From Bacillota bacterium (GTDB lineage: Bacteria > Bacillota > Bacilli > Alicyclobacillales > Alicyclobacillaceae), in contig JAKAXI010000046.1 in assembly GCA_021816665.1 (NCBI GenBank), positions 1-10,176 on the forward strand: a stretch of 10,176 nucleotides of DNA. Direction: 5' to 3'. The position numbers and the translations under genes are program-made. The notes beneath the pieces are model-generated. The model had not been told where the DNA came from. It saw nothing but the letters and a program-made list of their open reading frames with translations, and made no database searches. Below are positions 6,935 through 10,176 of this stretch, piece after piece (position 1 is the first letter of the stretch; the number at the start of each line of letters is the position of its first letter).

Positions 6935-8522
6935 GTACGTTCACTCTCCGTTCCCGCACCTGTTGCGACGGTCTGTTCGACGGTTTCGGCTCCGGCTCGG
7001 CGGCAAGCGCACGCACTGCTACGAAGACAGAACGACTGGGTTCGCCGAGCCACACCAGCCACAGATACAACCGTGCCGCGACAACTCCCGGGGCAAACCG
7101 TCGCAGAAGCGCAAGGCCGAAAGTCGATCCGACGGCTACGCCGAGAAACACCGCCGTCATGACCTGTGCGCCTGGATGAAGCACAGTGCTCGACACCCCG
7201 CGGCGCAACAAGTCCGTGATCCCGACTTGCACGAGCATGAACACCGCCAACACCGCAGCCGTGAGGCCAAGCGCAATCAGGCGAATGCTTGTTTGGCGAG
7301 CGACAGTGGCAATCTGCCGCAGGGCCAAGGCGACGCTCCAGGCAAGTAGCGCTGCACTGAGGATGCGGTCACTGTGCAGCCCCGTCAGTGCTACGTAGAT
7401 AACACCAAATGCCGCTCCGCCAAGGACAGAGAAGGTAAACGACAGCAGTTGCGACGACTCCGGTTTGTCGGTGCCCACGGCCATCGCTTTCGAACCGGTT
7501 TTGGCCAGAGGTTTCGTCACTGCTGACCCGGATTGCAGGAACAAAGTAGACTTGAAAAACCCGTGCAAAATGAGGTGAATAATGGCCGCTGTATACGCTC
7601 CAATTGCGCACTGCAGCAACATGAACCCCATCTGGGCGATGGTCGAACCGATCAACTGGCGCTTGTAATCGGCGTGCACCAGCGCCACACCGGCACCACG
7701 CAAGATGGAAAGCACGGCTACCGCGAACAGGAGCCAGACTGCCCAGCCGCTGTGAAAGGCTGGCGAGAAACGGGCCAGCAAGATGCCGCCCATGTTCACA
7801 AAACCGGCATGCATCACAGCCGAGACCGGCGTCGGCGCGGCGACGCTGTCCAGCAGCCAGCGCGAAAACGGCCACTGAGCAGCCGGGGCAATAGCCGCCG
7901 CCACAAGCAAGCCGTCGAACACGAACGAAGAACTCAGCGGCAGGTGCGCGTGACTGAGCGCCTGGAACGCTACAGTCAGCGACCACGTGTGCGTCGCCGA
8001 GTGCAGCCAGACCGCGACCGCGATGAGCGCCGCGGCCCCGACCCCGAGCGTCACGAGCGTCTCCCGGCTGGCAACCACCGCATCCCGTCCTCGGTTGGTG
8101 AGCCGCTGCAACAGGGATAATCCAACCACTGCCGCCGTCCACCCGACAACCAGCCAGCGCAGGTCATTCACCAACCAAAGCTCGGCGAGCACGTCGAGGA
8201 CGATGGTCAAAGCCAAGAAATATTTGCGGTACGCGGCACTTCCAAGCAGGTATCGGACCGAAAACTTCTCCACCACCAGCGCAAGCAGTGTCACATACAC
8301 AGCGAAGACCCAGCCGAGTCGGTTTGTGGCCCAAGGTCCGATATGCGCATGTCCGGCAGCCATGCTGAGGCTGACGACAGCGATGACAAACGGGATCGCA
8401 AAGAGGTTCGCATGCACCCGGATGTACCGCAGCGGCACGCGATCTGTCAGGAACAGCAGTCCGCTCACGGCTGTAAGGCCAAGCGAAGCCAAGTATGCGA
8501 TAAGGAAGACTGATGCGCTCAC
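6921..8522 (-). CDS. dabB: DabB/MpsA, ion-translocating membrane subunit of the carbon transporter (NuoL/MrpA-like)
   Basis: A 533-residue polytopic membrane protein of the proton-conducting NADH dehydrogenase subunit 5/MrpA family. Hydrophobic segments fill residues about 1-500, followed by a charged tail. The family core is visible: APTPVSAVMHAGFVNMGG (229-246), HADYKRQLIGSTIAQMGFM (283-301) and HGFFKSTLFLQSGSA (320-334); K324 is a candidate ion-path lysine. In DAB/Mps systems this subunit conducts protons or sodium ions to power hydration or uptake of inorganic carbon by DabA. The adjacent overlapping dabA gene separates it from a complex I or Mrp subunit, since no nuo or mrp neighbours are present. 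The GTG start at 8522 has an AGAGGAGAG site about 9 nt upstream. It follows the carbonic-anhydrase-like gene after 103 bp. Confidence 0.95.
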   Translation of the reverse strand: MSASVFLIAYLASLGLTAVSGLLFLTDRVPLRYIRVHANLFAIPFVIAVVSLSMAAGHAHIGPWATNRLGWVFAVYVTLLALVVEKFSVRYLLGSAAYRKYFLALTIVLDVLAELWLVNDLRWLVVGWTAAVVGLSLLQRLTNRGRDAVVASRETLVTLGVGAAALIAVAVWLHSATHTWSLTVAFQALSHAHLPLSSSFVFDGLLVAAAIAPAAQWPFSRWLLDSVAAPTPVSAVMHAGFVNMGGILLARFSPAFHSGWAVWLLFAVAVLSILRGAGVALVHADYKRQLIGSTIAQMGFMLLQCAIGAYTAAIIHLILHGFFKSTLFLQSGSAVTKPLAKTGSKAMAVGTDKPESSQLLSFTFSVLGGAAFGVIYVALTGLHSDRILSAALLAWSVALALRQIATVARQTSIRLIALGLTAAVLAVFMLVQVGITDLLRRGVSSTVLHPGAQVMTAVFLGVAVGSTFGLALLRRFAPGVVAARLYLWLVWLGEPSRSVFVAVRALAAEPEPKPSNRPSQQVRERRVNVHDVV

Positions 8523-8593
8523 CGCGGTCGACTCTCCTCTCTACTCCCAAACTGGTCCGTATCGGTCCGAACACGGGGTGAACCCCGTTCAGG

Positions 8594-8616
8594 CAAGTTG
8601 GTGGCCCAAGTTGGTG
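8594..8616. repeat. Direct repeat CAAGTTGGTG x2 upstream of dabB
   Basis: CAAGTTGGTG occurs at 8594-8603 and again at 8607-8616, 13 bp apart, in the 103-bp gap between the carbonic-anhydrase-like gene and dabB. A small hairpin follows on the dabB side: ACGGGG (8571-8576) pairs with CCCCGT (8583-8588 region), an overlapping GC-rich palindrome near 8571-8588. The pair could be an operator or simply a short duplication. No regulator can be named. Confidence 0.5.
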
Positions 8617-8625
8617 ACTCGACAA

Positions 8626-9231
8626 CTAAATCTGCTCGCAAACACCTTCGGCCGGACGGTAAACAAATCCGGAGACCCGTACCGAGTCGGGCAGCAGGGG
8701 GTGGTCCGAAATTACCTGAACCGTTTGCTTGACCCGCTGGCGGATGTCGCCCGTGCCGAACCACTCATCGGGATCGACATTCAAGACGTGTTGCATTAGG
8801 TACTGAGCGGCCTCTGCAGCGGGCGATTCGCTGAGCTGGCTTCTGAACACAGGCTGTGACAAGGCAGTACTCCTGTCGTAGCCCACAACCACTACCTCCA
8901 CCGCGCCCGAAGTATAGGCGACACTTGCCACGATGCTTCTCATCAAGGAGCCGTAGGCGTCCCAGATCCAAGCGTCTGCGCAGCGCAACACCTCAAGGCG
9001 CACTTTGCCAGGTTTCACTTCGAGGTGGCCTGACTCCACAGGGCCTGACTTCACTTCAACGTTTCCGGACTCCACAGGGCCAGGCTTCACTTGAACGTTG
9101 CCGCTTTGAGCGCCTGAGGAAACGAGCTCTTGGACGGCGTTCTCAAACCCTTCATCGTCCGCAATATCTTGAATCAGAATCACTGTGCCACTGGCGACCT
9201 TAGCGTCGGTGCGTAAAATTTGAGTCGTCAA
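8626..9231 (-). CDS. Beta-carbonic-anhydrase-like protein lacking the zinc ligands
   Basis: A 201-residue protein. Its frame resembles the YtiB-type beta-carbonic anhydrases of Firmicutes. VILIQDIAD (17-25) aligns with the strand that normally ends in Cys-x-Asp-x-Arg. FGSIMRSI-like YGSLMRSIVASV (93-104) is followed by VEVVVVGYDRSTA (111-123), in the place of V-V-G-H-x-x-C-G. The C-terminus keeps VKQTVQVISDHPLLPDSVRVSGFVY in spirit (about 167-191). In this alignment the zinc Cys is Q21, the zinc His is Y118 and the second zinc Cys is S121; the Asp-Arg dyad is also lost. It is therefore probably not an active hydratase. Between the first strand and the conserved core sit three 12-residue repeats (42-77). 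The TTG start at 9231 has AAGGGAG about 9 nt upstream; an overlapping ATG at 9236 stops after two codons. The location between mpsC and dabB suggests a structural or regulatory role in carbon uptake. Confidence 0.72.
   Translation of the reverse strand: MTTQILRTDAKVASGTVILIQDIADDEGFENAVQELVSSGAQSGNVQVKPGPVESGNVEVKSGPVESGHLEVKPGKVRLEVLRCADAWIWDAYGSLMRSIVASVAYTSGAVEVVVVGYDRSTALSQPVFRSQLSESPAAEAAQYLMQHVLNVDPDEWFGTGDIRQRVKQTVQVISDHPLLPDSVRVSGFVYRPAEGVCEQI
9001..9108 (-). repeat. Three in-frame 36-bp tandem repeats inside the carbonic-anhydrase-like gene
   Basis: Three consecutive 36-bp units occupy 9073-9108, 9037-9072 and 9001-9036. They encode QSGNVQVKPGPV, ESGNVEVKSGPV and ESGHLEVKPGKV (residues 42-77). 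The first two units are closest, and the third has diverged more. The unit length keeps the frame, so copy-number change would alter only a loop or spacer. The alternating polar/hydrophobic pattern suggests short beta-strands separated by G-P turns. Confidence 0.93.
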
Positions 9232-9288
9232 GTCATCCGTCTCCCTTCCCGCATGGACTGCCGTTCAACCGCCGAGGGTCGAGGCTAC

Positions 9289-9334
9289 AAAAAACCGGAG
9301 CGCAGTGTGCCAGGTTGGCACTTGCCTCCGGTTT
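9289..9334 (-). terminator. Intrinsic terminator or attenuator between mpsC and the carbonic-anhydrase-like gene
   Basis: On the minus strand, a 9-bp stem AAACCGGAG (9334-9326) / CTCCGGTTT (9300-9292) encloses an inner stem GTGCCA (9321-9316) / TGGCAC (9312-9307). It is followed by six T residues (9294-9289, partly within the stem). This is the standard form of a Rho-independent terminator. It lies about 80 bp after the mpsC stop and about 57 bp before the TTG start of the next gene, so it can end the mpsC transcript or attenuate reading into the rest of the cluster. Confidence 0.85.
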
Positions 9335-9339
9335 GTGTC

Positions 9340-9363
9340 GGGCTCCCCTTACCAGGGGTTCCC
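9340..9363 (-). other. GC-rich leader hairpin with a symmetric purine internal loop
   Basis: Directly 5' of the terminator on the minus strand, GGG-AA-CCCC-TGGTAA-GGGG-AG-CCC (9363-9340) folds into two stacked stems. They are separated by a 2x2 AA/AG internal loop. Tandem A-G/A-A oppositions are common in structured RNA motifs. Only 5 nt separate this hairpin from the terminator stem. It matches no riboswitch consensus I know. Confidence 0.6.
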
Positions 9364-9414
9364 ACTCACCTACCTCAGAATAACTATCCAGAACTCGGTG
9401 AAAAACTGTCAGAA

Positions 9415-9762
9415 CTAGGCGATTTCCCGGTCCAGCATAAACACCATCACGCGCTCTCCTGTGCGGGTGCTGACGTCGGTGAAAAAACTCTGGACTGTAG
9501 CGCCCGTAATCTCGCCCATCAAGGCGTTCAACTGCGTGATCCCGGACTCCACAAGGTCTTGCCTCAATCGTTTTACGGACAGAAGCCCTTCCCTCGTTTT
9601 CGCCAGTTCCTGCTCCGCGGGGGTAAGAACTCCGTGCAGAACGACGATCACCATGTTGCGCAACAAGTCGGTTTTTACTAACACAGACCCGCGCCCGAGG
9701 AATTCTTTCTCCCACTGGGTGAGCGATTTGCTGATGCGGTCTTCGATTGCTCCCTTCGGCAC
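9415..9762 (-). CDS. mpsC: DUF2294 (MpsC-type) protein
   Basis: A small soluble protein of about 115 residues matching the DUF2294/MpsC family. Family features in order are ISKSLTQWEKEFLGRGS (about 9-25 of the ATG-initiated frame), a hydrophobic strand ending in VVLHGVLTPAEQELA, an amphipathic segment with KRLRQDLVES, and a C-terminal TDVSTRTGERVMVFMLDRE. No transmembrane helix is seen. In Staphylococcus the mpsABC genes, named for a cation-translocating, membrane-potential-generating system, lie together; MpsA and MpsB take up bicarbonate, while the molecular role of MpsC is not clear. Here it is the first gene of the cluster. I take the GTG at 9762 as the start because GGAGGTGG (9774-9767) lies just upstream. 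An in-frame ATG at 9780 would put that site inside the gene and abuts the T-run of an upstream terminator. Confidence 0.88.
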   Translation of the reverse strand: MPKGAIEDRISKSLTQWEKEFLGRGSVLVKTDLLRNMVIVVLHGVLTPAEQELAKTREGLLSVKRLRQDLVESGITQLNALMGEITGATVQSFFTDVSTRTGERVMVFMLDREIA

Positions 9763-9780
9763 AGGTCCACCTCCATACAT

Positions 9781-9825
9781 AAAAAAATCGGTATACCTCC
9801 GCCACGTCGTGGCGAGGACACCGAT
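9781..9825 (-). terminator. Terminator-like hairpin immediately upstream of mpsC
   Basis: On the minus strand, ATCGGT (9825-9820) pairs with ACCGAT (9792-9787), and CCTCGCCAC (9817-9809) pairs with GTGGCGGAGG (9805-9796) with one bulged base. A small internal loop lies between the stems and the terminal loop is 3 nt. Seven T residues follow (9787-9781). The T-run ends only about 7 nt before the mpsC ribosome binding site. It is either the terminator of an upstream gene beyond the window or, because no gene is recognisable for at least 350 bp upstream, an attenuator in the mpsC leader. Confidence 0.85.
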
Positions 9826-9854
9826 GTATCTGCGTCAGCCTCGCGAATTGTCAA
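9823..9854 (-). promoter_or_regulatory. Possible promoter upstream of mpsC
   Basis: A perfect TTGACA (9854-9849 on the minus strand) is followed by a weak -10 candidate, GATACA or TACATC, at 18-20 nt spacing. A start from here would fall within the 5' arm of the terminator-like hairpin, which makes the arrangement awkward. The -35 match is exact but the -10 is poor, so this is only a candidate. A second TTGACA at about 9982-9977 on the same strand has TATACA only at 24 nt and is a weaker case. Confidence 0.25.
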
Positions 9855-10176
9855 GTTCAGCGCCTCTCACACAGACTTCAAATCTGTAATGCCAGACAGC
9901 CTGGATGGACAAATCGCGATTCCCCAGATCCTTCGGTATATCGTTATGTATAAGACTACCGAACGAAACGGCGTAGTGTCAAGAGATGTGAGCGGACACG
10001 CCTTGTGAGTCGCACGTCGGCGCAGACCAATACTCCGGGGTCACGCTGCAACGCACCTGCTTCGGGTACAAGCTTGGTGAGGTGAGGTGAGGCACCCCGC
10101 CGCGTAGCGTCAAAATGGCGCAACAGCTGTCATAACGCCATTCTGGCGCTATCCGCCTGCGAGATCCTGTGGAATT
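9855..10176. other. Right-edge stretch with inverted repeats and no recognised gene
   Basis: No family is recognised in either strand. A plus-strand frame from ATG 9889 to TGA 10006-10008 (39 residues) lacks a ribosome binding site. A minus-strand frame is open from the window edge to about 9979 but has no recognisable motif. Inverted repeats include TTCGGTA/TACCGAA (9932-9938 and 9957-9963, around an AT-rich 18-nt loop), GTGTC/GACAC (9976-9980 and 9995-9999) and the long hairpin at 10105-10151. GGTGA occurs three times in tandem at 10076-10090. The mixture looks like intergenic or mobile-element-edge DNA. Confidence 0.5.
10105..10151. repeat. Near-perfect 16-bp inverted repeat (hairpin)
   Basis: The left arm at 10105-10120 (TAGCGTCAAAATGGCG) and the right arm at 10136-10151 match at 14 of 16 positions as an inverted repeat. 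One of the two differences is a G-U wobble in the plus-strand RNA. The 15-nt loop contains the 8-bp palindrome ACAGCTGT (10123-10130). There is no T-run on either side, so a simple intrinsic terminator is unlikely. It could be a REP-like element, a transposon end or an RNA structure. Confidence 0.8.

Noticed and set aside
6921..8522. Complex I NuoL or Mrp antiporter subunit
   Set aside because: The family fits, but the gene is short, has no nuo or mrp neighbours and overlaps dabA, which fits DabB better.
7987..8799. Plus-strand frame of 270 residues opposite dabB
   Set aside because: It is a shadow of dabB and the CA-like gene, of low complexity and without recognisable motifs.
9232..9414. 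Known riboswitch (c-di-AMP, cobalamin or T-box)
   Set aside because: The conserved core sequences of these classes are not present; only the hairpin and terminator layout is similar.
9461..9889. Plus-strand frame opposite mpsC
   Set aside because: It is antisense to a recognised DUF2294 gene and crosses its terminator hairpin.
9889..10008. 39-residue plus-strand frame containing PQILRYIVMYK
   Set aside because: It vaguely recalls a helix-turn-helix start, but it has no ribosome binding site and is too short to support.
9976..10176. End of an insertion sequence (TGTCA start, short inverted repeats, minus frame open to the edge)
   Set aside because: No transposase motif is visible and no matching second end or target duplication can be seen in the window.

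Overview
The window comes from a fairly GC-rich bacterium, most likely a Gram-positive Bacillales/Alicyclobacillaceae-type organism. The evidence is indirect: strong AGGAGG-like ribosome binding sites, GTG and TTG starts, a membrane PAS histidine kinase resembling Bacillus sporulation kinases, a DUF2294/MpsC protein typical of Firmicutes, and a degenerate relative of the Firmicutes YtiB-type beta-carbonic anhydrases. No rRNA, complete tRNA, CRISPR array or intact insertion sequence is visible.

Left part (1-2400). Positions 1-463 hold no convincing gene but contain 14 perfect tandem copies of a 7-bp unit. Three genes then lie on the minus strand: a probable 40-residue membrane miniprotein (2146-2024), a DUF1697 protein (1957-1391) and an RluA-family pseudouridine synthase (1324-464, possibly starting at a CTG at 1348). 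They are closely spaced and may be co-transcribed. On the plus strand, 2206-2364 carries a decayed fragment of a short-chain dehydrogenase gene.

Middle (2423-4186). One plus-strand gene encodes a membrane-bound PAS/HisKA/HATPase sensor kinase with no adjacent response regulator. It converges on the carbon-uptake cluster with only 57 bp between the stop codons.

Right part (4244-9762, all minus strand, read right to left). This is an inorganic-carbon accumulation locus: a DUF2294/MpsC-type protein, a beta-carbonic-anhydrase-like protein that has lost its zinc ligands and carries a three-copy 12-residue repeat, DabB/MpsA (a NuoL/MrpA-type ion-translocating membrane subunit) and DabA/MpsB (DUF2309, a zinc protein related to beta-carbonic anhydrases). 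dabB and dabA overlap by 14 nt. In characterised systems DabA and DabB form an energy-coupled CO2/bicarbonate uptake complex. Two intrinsic-terminator-like hairpins face this direction, one just before mpsC and one between mpsC and the carbonic-anhydrase-like gene, so transcription may be attenuated or split into units.

The most unusual feature is the zinc-less carbonic-anhydrase paralogue sitting between mpsC and dabB. The far right (9855-10176) has no recognised gene but contains several inverted repeats, including a near-perfect 16-bp one.
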